A stretch of 64,000 nt of DNA, taken from positions 7,707,501 through 7,771,500 of the forward strand of contig NZ_JADPZX010000001.1 in assembly GCF_015712165.1 (NCBI RefSeq), written 5' to 3'. Under the pieces are notes generated by a model. It saw only the letters and a list, made by a program, of their open reading frames with translations, did not search any database and was not told the DNA's origin. This document shows, in pieces, positions 34,281-42,548 of this stretch. The position numbers and the translations under genes were made by a program. Positions within the stretch are counted from its first letter, which is position 1. The number at the start of each line of letters is the position of its first letter. This DNA is from Streptomyces spinoverrucosus (lineage in GTDB: Bacteria > Actinomycetota > Actinomycetes > Streptomycetales > Streptomycetaceae).

Positions 34281-35708
34281 ATGAGTTCCGAGCGCACTAC
34301 ACACAGCGACGCGCGGCCGGTGCGCGGTCCCGGTCCGGGCAGAAGGTCTCTGCTCAAGGCCGCCGGGGCCATGGCACTGGGTGTGCCGCTGGCGGCCGGC
34401 GGAGCGAAGTCCGCGTATGCCGACGAAGCCCCGGTGGACGTGATCATCGTCGGAGCGGGCTATGCGGGCGGCACCGTCGCCCGTGAGCTCAGTGCCGCCG
34501 GGATGCGAACGGTGGTCCTGGAGGCCCGGAACCGGATCGGCGGGCGCATCTGGACGGGCACCTTCGCCGGCGAGCGCGTCGAGATCGGCGGGGGCTGGCT
34601 CGGGCCCGAGCACCACCATGTGCTGAACGAGTTCAGGCGCTACGGCCTCACCACGGTCCAGGACGTGGCGGCCACGCGCATGGTCATGCCGACAGCCAAC
34701 GGCTACGAGGAGGTCGACCCGGCGGCCGCCAGTGCCGAGCTGAGCGCCCTCAACCTGCGCCTGTACGAGGGGTCGGAGCAGTACTTCGAGCGCCCCGCGG
34801 AGCCGCTGTACCGCCGTGACCTGCTCGAAGAGGTGGACAAGCTGTCGATGGCCGACAGGATCGGCCAACTCGGCCTCGACCCCGTGCGCTACCAGTGGCT
34901 CAACGGAAGCGCCGTTCTCTACTCGGGCGGACCGAGCACCCGCGGAGCGCTCACCAGCATGGCCCAGTGGGAGCGGCTCGCCGCAGGTCGCCCCGAGCTG
35001 ACCACGAGCCTCAAACCCGCCCAGGGCATGACCGCGCTGCTCCAGGCGATGCTCGACGAGTCGAAGGCCTTGGTGCGGCTCAACTCCCCCGTGACCAGGA
35101 TCGTCCAGCAGTCCCGGATGGTCACCGTCGAGGTGGCGGGCGCCAGGCGTTACCTGGCGCCGGTCGTCGTGGTGGCGATCCCCACCAACATGTGGAAGAC
35201 GATCACCTTCGAGCCGGGGCTGCCCCAGGCGCACGCGGACGCCACGACGGAGGGGATCGGCGTTCCACACGGCACCAAGATATGGATGCGCGTCAGCGGC
35301 GACACCGACGCGGTCTACGCGCAGGGCGACGAGCGCGCGGCCCTGCTGCAGATCGTGCCGCAGCAGCAACTCCCCGACGGCAGCCGACTGGTGATCGGCT
35401 TCAGCGGGCCTTCCCTGAACGTGTCCGACCGGGCGCAGGTCGAGGCCGCCCTGCGGGCGTTCCTGCCCAAGGCGAAACTGGTGGACTACCGCGTGAAGGA
35501 CTGGGGGCGTGACCCCTACTCGCGCGGTGCCTGGGGGATGCGCCGGCCCGGCCAACTGCTGCGGCAGCTTCCCGCCGTCCAGCAGCCGCACCAGCGCGTC
35601 GTCTTCGCCGGCGGCGACATCGCCAGCGGCTGGCACGGCGCCTTCATCGACGGCGCGATCGAGTCGGGGCTGCTGGCGGCCCGCCAGGTCACCACGCTGC
35701 TCGGCTGA
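34281..35708 (+). CDS. Tat-exported FAD-dependent amine oxidase
   Basis: This 475-residue protein has a twin-arginine signal (GRRSLLKAAG, hydrophobic stretch, likely cleavage after SAYA, about residue 47). The FAD fold then begins with VIIVGAGYAGGTVARELSAAG and EARNRIGGRIWTG. The C-terminal FAD loop is VVFAGGDIASGWHGAFIDGA near residue 450. Flavin monoamine oxidases dehydrogenate amines to imines with H2O2 release. Export outside the cytoplasm suggests it acts on a secreted intermediate, for example re-oxidising an amine made by the imine reductase. ATG 34281 fits the GAGGAG site better than GTG 34272. Divergent from the glycosyltransferase. Confidence 0.9.
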   Translation: MSSERTTHSDARPVRGPGPGRRSLLKAAGAMALGVPLAAGGAKSAYADEAPVDVIIVGAGYAGGTVARELSAAGMRTVVLEARNRIGGRIWTGTFAGERVEIGGGWLGPEHHHVLNEFRRYGLTTVQDVAATRMVMPTANGYEEVDPAAASAELSALNLRLYEGSEQYFERPAEPLYRRDLLEEVDKLSMADRIGQLGLDPVRYQWLNGSAVLYSGGPSTRGALTSMAQWERLAAGRPELTTSLKPAQGMTALLQAMLDESKALVRLNSPVTRIVQQSRMVTVEVAGARRYLAPVVVVAIPTNMWKTITFEPGLPQAHADATTEGIGVPHGTKIWMRVSGDTDAVYAQGDERAALLQIVPQQQLPDGSRLVIGFSGPSLNVSDRAQVEAALRAFLPKAKLVDYRVKDWGRDPYSRGAWGMRRPGQLLRQLPAVQQPHQRVVFAGGDIASGWHGAFIDGAIESGLLAARQVTTLLG

Positions 35709-35765
35709 CGGCCCGCGCGGGTGACGGGGCTGCTCGGCTGACGGGCTGCCGCGCCCGGAAAGGGG

Positions 35766-35805
35766 CCGCCGAAGGTCCGGCTGTGTTTCCCGGACCCCTC
35801 GGCGG
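35766..35805 (+). terminator. Terminator after the amine oxidase gene
   Basis: CCGCCGA plus AGGTCCGG pairs with CCGGACC plus TCGGCGG around a short loop, with a small internal bulge, about 60 bp after the stop. The stretch 35709-36017 (309 bp) otherwise holds no gene: this hairpin, a 16-bp direct repeat that duplicates the end of the oxidase gene (35696-35711 and 35729-35744), and the sugar-operon promoter. Confidence 0.65.
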
Positions 35806-35884
35806 TCCCGATTTGAATCAACCGGACACCGACTCGACCCGAGAAAAGGTCAATTCCCGATTCTCCGTCCCCGGGGAATGAATG

Positions 35885-35900
35885 ATTACCGGCGCGTTAC
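35885..35900 (+). promoter_or_regulatory. Candidate SARP direct repeat for the sugar operon
   Basis: ATTAC (35885-35889) and GTTAC (35896-35900) have starts 11 bp apart, about 120 bp upstream of the first sugar gene. Same pattern as the elements at 34106 and 34177. Confidence 0.5.
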
Positions 35901-36017
35901 TGCCCCTTTCGGCGAGGCCTGTAGGTTTCTGGGTGCGGTCCCGGCGGCCCTCTTTTCCGTCGAACCGTCATCGCCCCGCGCTGGCCCACCCCCGAATACG
36001 CCGATCGGAGCATCACG

Positions 36018-37168
36018 ATGATTAATGTCTTCCAGCCCAGCCTGGGAGCGGAGGAACTCGGCGCGATCTCAGAGGTGTTCGAGAGCAATTGGCTCGGTCA
36101 CGGCCCCCGGACAAAGGAGTTCGAGGCCCGTTTCGCCGAGCATCTGGGCGTGGCCGCGGAACACACGATCTTCATCAACTCGGCCACCGCGGGGTTGTTC
36201 CTGAGCACCGAACTGCTCGGGCTGCGCGCCGGCGACGACGTGGTCCTCCCCTCGGTGAGCTTCGTCGCCGCCGGCAACGCCGTGGCCGCCTCCGGCGCCC
36301 GCCCGGTCTTCTGCGACGTGGACCCGCACACGCTCAACCCCACCGTCGCGCACGTCGAACGGGCCCTCACGCCGCGGACGAAGGCGGTCCTCCTGCTGCA
36401 CTACGGCGGCTACCCGGGCGACATCGCCGCCATCGCCGACCTGTGTCGTGCGCGTGGCGTACGGCTGATCGAGGACGCGGCGTGCGCCGTCGCCTCGAGC
36501 GCGGACGGAAAGAAGTGCGGCACCTTCGGCGACGTGGCCATGTGGAGCTTCGACTCCATGAAGGTCCTCGTCACGGGCGACGGCGGCATGCTGTACGTAC
36601 GCGACCCGGAACTGGCCCGTACGGCACGTCGGCTCGCCTACCACGGTCTCGAACAGTCCAGCGGGTTCTCCGCCGCCAGGGTCTCCGCACGGTGGTGGGA
36701 GCTGAACGTACGGGACTTCGGCCGCCGGATCATCGGCAACGACCTCACGGCGGCGATCGGCAGCGTGCAGCTGCGCCGGCTGCCCGAGTTCATCGAACGC
36801 CGCCGGGCGATCGCCGAGCGGTACGACCAGCTGCTCGCCGATGTCGAGGGAGTCCGGCTGCCCCCGCGCTGCCGGCCGGTCACTCGACCTCCTACTACTT
36901 CTACTGGGTCCAGCTGGACCCGGCGATCCGTGACCGAGTGGCCGCGGACCTCCTGGAGAAGGGGGTCTACACCACCTTCCGTTACCCGCCGCTGCACAAG
37001 GTGCCCGCGTACGGCGGTGACGGCGTGGTACTTCCCGGCACCGACACGGCCTCCGACTCCACCCTGCTGCTCCCGCTGCACCAGGGCCTCGACGACGCGG
37101 AAGTGCGAACGGTCGCCGACGAGTTCCGCAAGGCCGTCGAACACCGCACGGCCGAAGCGCGGGCCTGA
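36018..37168 (+). CDS. NDP-4-keto-6-deoxyhexose aminotransferase, probably C-4 (DegT/SpnR-like; frameshifted as given)
   Basis: About 383 residues after restoring one missing base. The DegT/DnrJ/EryC1 fold is clear: SNWLGHGPRTKEFE, INSATAGLFL, DVDPHTLNPT, LIEDAACAVAS, and the PLP Lys in WSFDSMKVLVTGDGGM (about residue 185). The frame changes at about 36870: before it the protein is conserved to VEGVRLPP, after it (shifted) it continues LPAGHSTSYYFYWVQLDPAI to TTFRYPPLHKV, the normal family C terminus. As both parts are intact, a one-base deletion (real or sequencing) is the simplest explanation. With a 3-dehydratase in the same operon, amination at C-4 is likely. First gene of the sugar operon; 30 bp before the epimerase. 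Confidence 0.88.
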
Positions 37169-37198
37169 CCGGAGGCCGACGAGGAGAGGACCCTGTCC

Positions 37199-37813
37199 GT
37201 GCGTATCGCCGAAACCGCGGTCCCCGGGGCGTATGTCGTCACCCCCGACCAGCACACCGATGAGCGGGGCAGTTTCTTCGAAGGCCTGAGAGCCGATCTC
37301 CTGGAAACCGTCCTCGGCCATCCATTCGTGCCACGGCAAGTCAACTACTCGGCATCGCGTCGCAATACGCTGCGCGGAATCCACGGTGTGACCATCCCGC
37401 CGGGGCAGGCGAAATACGTCACCTGCGTCCGCGGCGCACTGCGAGACATCATCGTGGATCTTCGGGTCGGGTCTCCGGCCTTCGGCGCTTACGAGGTCAA
37501 CGTCCTCGAAGCGGGGTCGGGTCGTTCGGTCTACATTCCCGAGGGCGTCGGCCATGGATTTCTGAGTCTCACCGACGACACCTGCATCTGCTACGTCCTG
37601 TCCAGCGAGTACGTGCCCGGCACTCAGATCGACATCGATCCCCTGGATCCCGATCTCGCCCTGCCGTGGGGTTTCACCGAGCCGCCGCTGATCTCCCGTA
37701 AGGACGCGACAGCACCCGGCCTCCGCGCGGCACGATCCGCGGGCATGCTCGCCACGTGGCAGGAGGCGACCAGGTGCGCACACACCACTGCCGCGAGGAA
37801 GGCGCTGTCATGA
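37199..37813 (+). CDS. dTDP-4-keto-6-deoxyhexose 3,5- or 5-epimerase (RmlC-like)
   Basis: This 204-residue cupin-type epimerase has GSFFEGLRADLL, FVPRQVNYSASRRNTLRGIHG (catalytic His in RGIH), QAKYVTCVRGALRDIIVDLR, and VYIPEGVGHGFLSL (second active-site region with the Tyr-proton-donor strand nearby). RmlC relatives epimerise C3 and/or C5 of dTDP-4-keto sugars in the cytosol; sugar-pathway relatives that act after dehydration epimerise C5 only. It implies an L-configured sugar. GTG 37199 is used; the stop overlaps the next ATG (ATGA). The C-terminal 20 residues are a little longer than in RmlC. Confidence 0.9.
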   Translation: MRIAETAVPGAYVVTPDQHTDERGSFFEGLRADLLETVLGHPFVPRQVNYSASRRNTLRGIHGVTIPPGQAKYVTCVRGALRDIIVDLRVGSPAFGAYEVNVLEAGSGRSVYIPEGVGHGFLSLTDDTCICYVLSSEYVPGTQIDIDPLDPDLALPWGFTEPPLISRKDATAPGLRAARSAGMLATWQEATRCAHTTAARKALS

Positions 37814-38877
37814 AGGCCCTGGTGCTGTCGGGCGGGGCGGGTACACGCCTGCGCCCCTTCAGCTATTCGATGCCCAAACAACTCATCCCGATCGTCAACA
37901 AGCCCGTCCTGGAATACGCCCTGGAGAACATCGTCGCCCTCGGCGTGACCGAGATCGCCGTCATCGTCGGTGACTGGGCGCCGCAGATCGCGGAAGTCCT
38001 CGGTGACGGGTCACGCTTCGGTGCCCGTATCACCTACGTCCACCAGGAACGGCCACTGGGCCTGGCCCACTGCGTCGCCCTGGCCCGCCCCTTCCTCGGC
38101 GACGACGACTTCGTCATGTACCTGGGGGACAACATGCTGCCGCAGGGCATCGGGGGCATCGCCGAGCAGTTCCGCACGCGCCGCCCGGACGCCCAGGTCG
38201 TGGTCTCCAAGGTCCCCGACCCCCGCGCGTTCGGGGTGGCGGAACTGGCACCTGACGGCTCTGTGATGGCGCTGACGGAAAAGCCCCAACAGCCGCGGAG
38301 CGATCTCGCGCTGATCGGCGTGTACTTCTTCACCGCCGCCATCCACCGGGCCGTCGCGGCCATCGACCCCAGCGCGCGCGGCGAACTCGAGATCACCGAT
38401 GCCATCCAGTGGCTGGTCAGTCACGGTTTCGACGTCCGGGCCGGGGAGTACGACGGCTACTGGAAGGACACCGGACAGGCCGACGACGTGCTGGAGTGCA
38501 ACCGTCGTCTGCTGGGCGAGCTGACCGCTCGCATCGACGGCGAGGTGGACGGCACCAGCGAGATCATCGGACCAGTCGTCATCGAGGCGGGGGCCCGGGT
38601 GCTGCGCTCACGTATCGTCGGTCCGGTGGTCATCGGCGCCGGCAGTGTGGTGGAGGACAGCAGGATCGGACCGGACGTGTCCATAGCCGACGACTGCGTC
38701 CTGCGCGCCACCCAACTGGCGGACTCCATCGTCATGACCGGCGCGTCCATCACCCAGGTGCCCGGCCTGCACGGCTCGCTCATCGGCCGCTCGGCCTCGG
38801 TCGGTCCCAGCGATCACGCGCAGGCACACCATCGTCTCGTGGTCGGCGACCACACCCGCGTGGAGGTGGCGGCATGA
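37810..38877 (+). CDS. Glucose-1-phosphate thymidylyltransferase, long form
   Basis: This 355-residue protein has nucleotidyltransferase motif LSGGAGTRLRPFSYSMPKQL at the N terminus, YLGDN (metal/nucleotide Asp) near residue 105, and EKP near residue 158. A C-terminal left-handed beta-helix (repeated I.GPVVI.AGA and I.G patterns, about residues 245-320) makes it the StrD/RmlA-long type common in antibiotic sugar pathways. It makes dTDP-glucose from glucose-1-phosphate and dTTP, the first committed step of the sugar operon. Translationally coupled on both sides (ATGA overlaps). Confidence 0.93.
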   Translation: MKALVLSGGAGTRLRPFSYSMPKQLIPIVNKPVLEYALENIVALGVTEIAVIVGDWAPQIAEVLGDGSRFGARITYVHQERPLGLAHCVALARPFLGDDDFVMYLGDNMLPQGIGGIAEQFRTRRPDAQVVVSKVPDPRAFGVAELAPDGSVMALTEKPQQPRSDLALIGVYFFTAAIHRAVAAIDPSARGELEITDAIQWLVSHGFDVRAGEYDGYWKDTGQADDVLECNRRLLGELTARIDGEVDGTSEIIGPVVIEAGARVLRSRIVGPVVIGAGSVVEDSRIGPDVSIADDCVLRATQLADSIVMTGASITQVPGLHGSLIGRSASVGPSDHAQAHHRLVVGDHTRVEVAA

Positions 38878-39869
38878 GGGTCCTGGTCACCGGCGGCGCC
38901 GGTTTCATCGGATCGCACTACGTCAGGACCATGCTGGCCGGTGGCTATGCCGGGTACGAGCAGGCCCGCGTCACTGTTCTGGACAAGCTCACCTATGCCG
39001 GCAACCGCGACAACATCCCGGTCGGCCATCCGCGTCTGGACCTCGTCCAGGGGGACGTCTGCGACCGTGCGCTGCTGCACGACCTGTTGCCCGGCCACGA
39101 CGCGGTGGTGCACTTCGCCGCCGAGTCGCACGTCGACCGTTCCCTGGCGTCGGCGGACGCCTTCGTCAGGACCAACGTCCTGGGGACCCAGATCCTCCTG
39201 GATGCCTGTCTGGCCGCGGGCGTGGCCCGCGTGGTGCACGTGTCCACCGACGAGGTGTACGGGTCCATCGAGAAGGGGTCCTGGACCGAGGAGTGGCCCC
39301 TGCTCCCCAACTCCCCCTATGCCGCGTCCAAAGCGGCGAGCGATCTGATCGCCCGTGCGTACTGGCGTACGCACGCACTGAACGTGTCGATCACCCGCTG
39401 CTCGAACAACTTCGGCCCGTACCAGCACCCGGAGAAGCTCATCCCGCTCTTCATCACCAATCTGCTGGAGGGCACGCAGGTCCCGCTGTACGGGGACGGC
39501 TCCAACGTTCGGGAATGGCTGCACGTGGACGACCACTCCCGCGCCATCCAGCTCGTGCTGACCGGCGGCCGGGCAGGTGAGATCTACAACGTGGGTGGCG
39601 GCAACGAGCAGACCAACCTCGCTGTTACGGAGCGGTTGCTGAAGCTGTGCGGAGCGGATCACTCCGCCATCCGCCATGTCGCGGATCGCAAGGGTCACGA
39701 TCTGCGCTACTCACTCGACGAGACCAAGATCCGCGAGGAACTGGGATACGCCCCGCGGATCGATTTCGAAGAGGGCCTGGCCGACACCGTCGCCTGGTAC
39801 CGCGACAACGTGCACTGGTGGAAGGCGTCCAAGGAGCAGGCGCGTGCCGAAGGAGCGACAGATGAGTGA
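38874..39869 (+). CDS. dTDP-glucose 4,6-dehydratase
   Basis: This 331-residue extended SDR has NAD loop TGGAGFIGSHYV at the N terminus, the conserved HFAAESHVDRS, STDEVYGS (with catalytic Asp/Glu region), and YAASKAASD (Tyr-Lys) near residue 155. NNFGPYQHPEKLIP and the C-terminal YSLDETKIREELGY also match RmlB-type 4,6-dehydratases, which give dTDP-4-keto-6-deoxyglucose. ATG 38874 overlaps the previous stop (ATGA) and the gene overlaps the next start by 8 bp, so the operon is tightly coupled. Confidence 0.94.
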   Translation: MRVLVTGGAGFIGSHYVRTMLAGGYAGYEQARVTVLDKLTYAGNRDNIPVGHPRLDLVQGDVCDRALLHDLLPGHDAVVHFAAESHVDRSLASADAFVRTNVLGTQILLDACLAAGVARVVHVSTDEVYGSIEKGSWTEEWPLLPNSPYAASKAASDLIARAYWRTHALNVSITRCSNNFGPYQHPEKLIPLFITNLLEGTQVPLYGDGSNVREWLHVDDHSRAIQLVLTGGRAGEIYNVGGGNEQTNLAVTERLLKLCGADHSAIRHVADRKGHDLRYSLDETKIREELGYAPRIDFEEGLADTVAWYRDNVHWWKASKEQARAEGATDE

Positions 39870-41166
39870 GCACAAGTCCCTGATCCTGGACGAGGTCCGC
39901 AAGTACCACCTGGATCTCGAAGGGGACAAGGCATTCATTCCCGGCGTCACCGAGATCTGGCCCTCGGGCGCCGTCCTGGACGCCGAGGACCGGGCGGCCC
40001 TGGTCGAGGCGGCACTGGAGCTGCGTATCGCGGCGGGACCCAGTTCCCGCACCTTCGAGTCGGCCTTCGCCCGCCGGCTGCGGCGCCGCAAAGCGCACCT
40101 GACGAACTCCGGTTCCTCCGCCAACCTGCTGGCGCTGTCCGCCTACACCTCGCATCTGCTCGGGGACCGCCGTCTGCGGCCGGGCGACGAGGTGATCACC
40201 GTGGCGGCGGGCTTCCCCACCACCGTCAACCCGATCGTGCAGAACGGCATGGTGCCGGTCTTCGTCGACGTGGAGCTGGGGACGTACAACACCACCGCGG
40301 ACCGGGTGGCCGAGGCCATCGGCCCGAAGACCCGCGCGATCATGATCGCCCATGCGCTCGGCAACCCGTTCGAGGCCGCGGAGATCGCGCAACTCGCGCA
40401 GGAGCACGGGCTCTTCTTCGTCGAGGACAACTGCGACGGGGTGGGGTCCACCTACCAGGGACAGCTCACCGGCACCTTCGGCGATGTCACCACCGTCAGC
40501 TTCTATCCCGCGCACCACCTCACCATGGGCGAAGGCGGCTGCGTACTGACCTCGGATCTCAAGATCGCCCGCATCGTGGAGTCGCTGCGCGACTGGGGGC
40601 GGGACTGCTGGTGCGAGCCGGGCAAGAACAACACCTGCCTCAAGCGCTTCCAGTACCAAATGGGCACCCTCCCCGAGGGCTACGACCACAAGTACATCTT
40701 CTCCCACGTCGGTTACAACCTGAAGGCGACCGATCTCCAGGCCGCCCTGGGCATGACCCAGCTGGACAAGCTCGACGGGTTCATCGAGGCGCGCAAGCGC
40801 AACTGGCGGCGGCTGCGGGAGGGCCTGGACGGCCTGCCCCATCTGCTGCTTCCCGAGCCCACCCCCGGCAGCGACCCCAGCTGGTTCGGGTTTGTGATCA
40901 CTGTGGACGCCGAGGCGCCCTTCAGCCGCGCGGAGTTGGTCGGTCACCTGGAGGAACGGAAGATCGGCACGCGGCGCCTGTTCGCGGGGAACCTCACCCG
41001 GCACCCCGCCTACCTGGACCGTGCGCACCGGGTCGTCGGCGACCTGGCCAACTCGGACGTCATCACCGAGCAGACCTTCTGGATCGGCGTGTATCCGGGG
41101 CTGACCGACGAGATGCTCGACTACGTGATCGGCACCGTGCGGGAGTTCGTGGGAGGCCGCAGGTGA
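39862..41166 (+). CDS. NDP-4-keto-6-deoxyhexose 3-dehydratase (E1/SpnQ type)
   Basis: This 434-residue DegT-fold protein in which the PLP Lys is replaced by His: SFYPAHHLTMGEGG, with His at residues 218-219. That replacement marks the E1/ColD/SpnQ 3-dehydratases, PMP enzymes that remove the C3 hydroxyl using electrons from a reductase or ferredoxin. Also visible are NSGSSANLLALSA, DNCDGVGS and a Cys-rich stretch DCWCEPGKNNTCLKRFQ (about residues 247-263) that matches the iron-sulphur region of E1-type enzymes. No dedicated reductase is in the operon; a housekeeping reductase may serve, as for SpnQ. Confidence 0.92.
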   Translation: MSEHKSLILDEVRKYHLDLEGDKAFIPGVTEIWPSGAVLDAEDRAALVEAALELRIAAGPSSRTFESAFARRLRRRKAHLTNSGSSANLLALSAYTSHLLGDRRLRPGDEVITVAAGFPTTVNPIVQNGMVPVFVDVELGTYNTTADRVAEAIGPKTRAIMIAHALGNPFEAAEIAQLAQEHGLFFVEDNCDGVGSTYQGQLTGTFGDVTTVSFYPAHHLTMGEGGCVLTSDLKIARIVESLRDWGRDCWCEPGKNNTCLKRFQYQMGTLPEGYDHKYIFSHVGYNLKATDLQAALGMTQLDKLDGFIEARKRNWRRLREGLDGLPHLLLPEPTPGSDPSWFGFVITVDAEAPFSRAELVGHLEERKIGTRRLFAGNLTRHPAYLDRAHRVVGDLANSDVITEQTFWIGVYPGLTDEMLDYVIGTVREFVGGRR

Positions 41167-42548
41167 GCCCGACCACCGCACTGCGACCCCGCGAGGACGC
41201 CGGACTGCACGAGCGGTTCGCCCGCTCCGTGCGGGCCAGGGACGCGGGGGCCCAGATGAGCACCGCCGACTTCGCCGACTGGCTTCGACGGCGTCGCCAG
41301 GCCCACCGGTTCCAGGTGGACCGCATCCCCTTCGCACAGCTCGACGGCTGGTCGTTCCAGCACGCAACCGGAAACCTGGCCCATCGCAGCGGCAAGTTCT
41401 TCACCGTCGAGGGCCTGTCGGTGACCACCCCGACGGGACCCACCCCCCACTGGCAGCAGCCGATCATCAACCAGGCCGAAGTGGGCATTCTGGGGATCCT
41501 GGTCCGGGAGTTCGACGGAGTGCTGCACTGCCTCATGCAGGCGAAGATGGAACCGGGGAACCGCAATTTGCTCCAGATGTCCCCGACGGTCCAGGCCACC
41601 CGCAGCAACTACACCAAGGTCCACCGCGGCGCGGACGTGAAGTACATCGACTACTTCGTACGGCCCGGCCGCGGCCAGGTACTGGCCGATGTGCTGCAGT
41701 CGGAGCACGGCTCCTGGTTCTTCCGCAAGTCCAACCGCAACATGATCGTCGAGGTGGAGGAGGACGTGCCGCTCGACGAGGACTTCTGCTGGCTGACCCT
41801 GGGGCAGATCGGCGAACTCCTGCGGCGGGACAACCTGGTCAACATGGACGCCCGCACGGTCCTGGCGTGCGCCCCCACCCGATACGCCGAGGCGGGCTCG
41901 CTGCGTTCCGACATACAGGTGCGGTCGTGGATCACCGCGGAGCGCTCCGCCCATGAGGTGCGGATCGAGCGGATACCGCTCGCGAACGTCGCCGACTGGG
42001 TGCGCGGCGACACGGTGATCGAGCACGTGAAGGGACGCTACTTCAAAGTCGTGGCCGTCTCGGTGGAGGCCGGCAACCGGGAGGTGCGCGGCTGGAGCCA
42101 GCCCCTGTTCGAGCCATGTGGACTCGGGGTGACGGCGTTCGTGACGCGGCGGTTCGCGGGCGTACCGCATCTGCTGGTCCAGGCCAAGCTCGAGGGCGGC
42201 TTCCTCGACACGATCGAACTGGCACCGACCGTGCAGTGCACGCCCGGCAACCACGCGGACGACACGGGGCGCGACCGTCCTCCCTTCCTCGACCTCGTGC
42301 TCAGCGCGGACCCCTCCCGCATCCCGTACGAGGCGGTGCACTCGGAGGAGGGCGGACGCTTCCTGAACGCGGAGAGCCGCTATCTGTTCGTGGAGGCGGA
42401 AGGGACCGATGACCTGGATGTCCCGCCGCCCGGATACGCCTGGGTCACGCCCGGCCAGCTCGCCTCCCTGGTACAGCACGGTCACTATGTCAACGTGCAG
42501 GCCCGCACGCTGCTGGCCGCACTCAACACCGGTGCGGTGACGCTCTGA
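41163..42548 (+). CDS. NDP-hexose 2,3-dehydratase
   Basis: This 461-residue protein is built from two homologous halves: first RFQVDRIPFAQLDGW, GKFFTVEGLSV, QPIINQAEVGILG; second EVRIERIPLANVADW, GRYFKVVAVSV, QPLFEPCGLGV. This internal duplication and length are typical of the EvaA/TylX3/SpnO 2,3-dehydratases, which eliminate the C2 hydroxyl of dTDP-4-keto-6-deoxyglucose on the way to 2,6-dideoxysugars. It must work with the 3-ketoreductase encoded next. GTG 41163 overlaps the preceding stop (GTGA); stop and next start overlap by 1 bp (TGATG). Confidence 0.93.
   Translation: MSPTTALRPREDAGLHERFARSVRARDAGAQMSTADFADWLRRRRQAHRFQVDRIPFAQLDGWSFQHATGNLAHRSGKFFTVEGLSVTTPTGPTPHWQQPIINQAEVGILGILVREFDGVLHCLMQAKMEPGNRNLLQMSPTVQATRSNYTKVHRGADVKYIDYFVRPGRGQVLADVLQSEHGSWFFRKSNRNMIVEVEEDVPLDEDFCWLTLGQIGELLRRDNLVNMDARTVLACAPTRYAEAGSLRSDIQVRSWITAERSAHEVRIERIPLANVADWVRGDTVIEHVKGRYFKVVAVSVEAGNREVRGWSQPLFEPCGLGVTAFVTRRFAGVPHLLVQAKLEGGFLDTIELAPTVQCTPGNHADDTGRDRPPFLDLVLSADPSRIPYEAVHSEEGGRFLNAESRYLFVEAEGTDDLDVPPPGYAWVTPGQLASLVQHGHYVNVQARTLLAALNTGAVTL

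Noticed and set aside
35696..35744. 16-bp direct repeat duplicating the end of the amine oxidase gene
   Set aside because: It is a short tandem duplication covering the last codons and stop; it does not alter the protein and shows no sign of an attachment site or mobile element.
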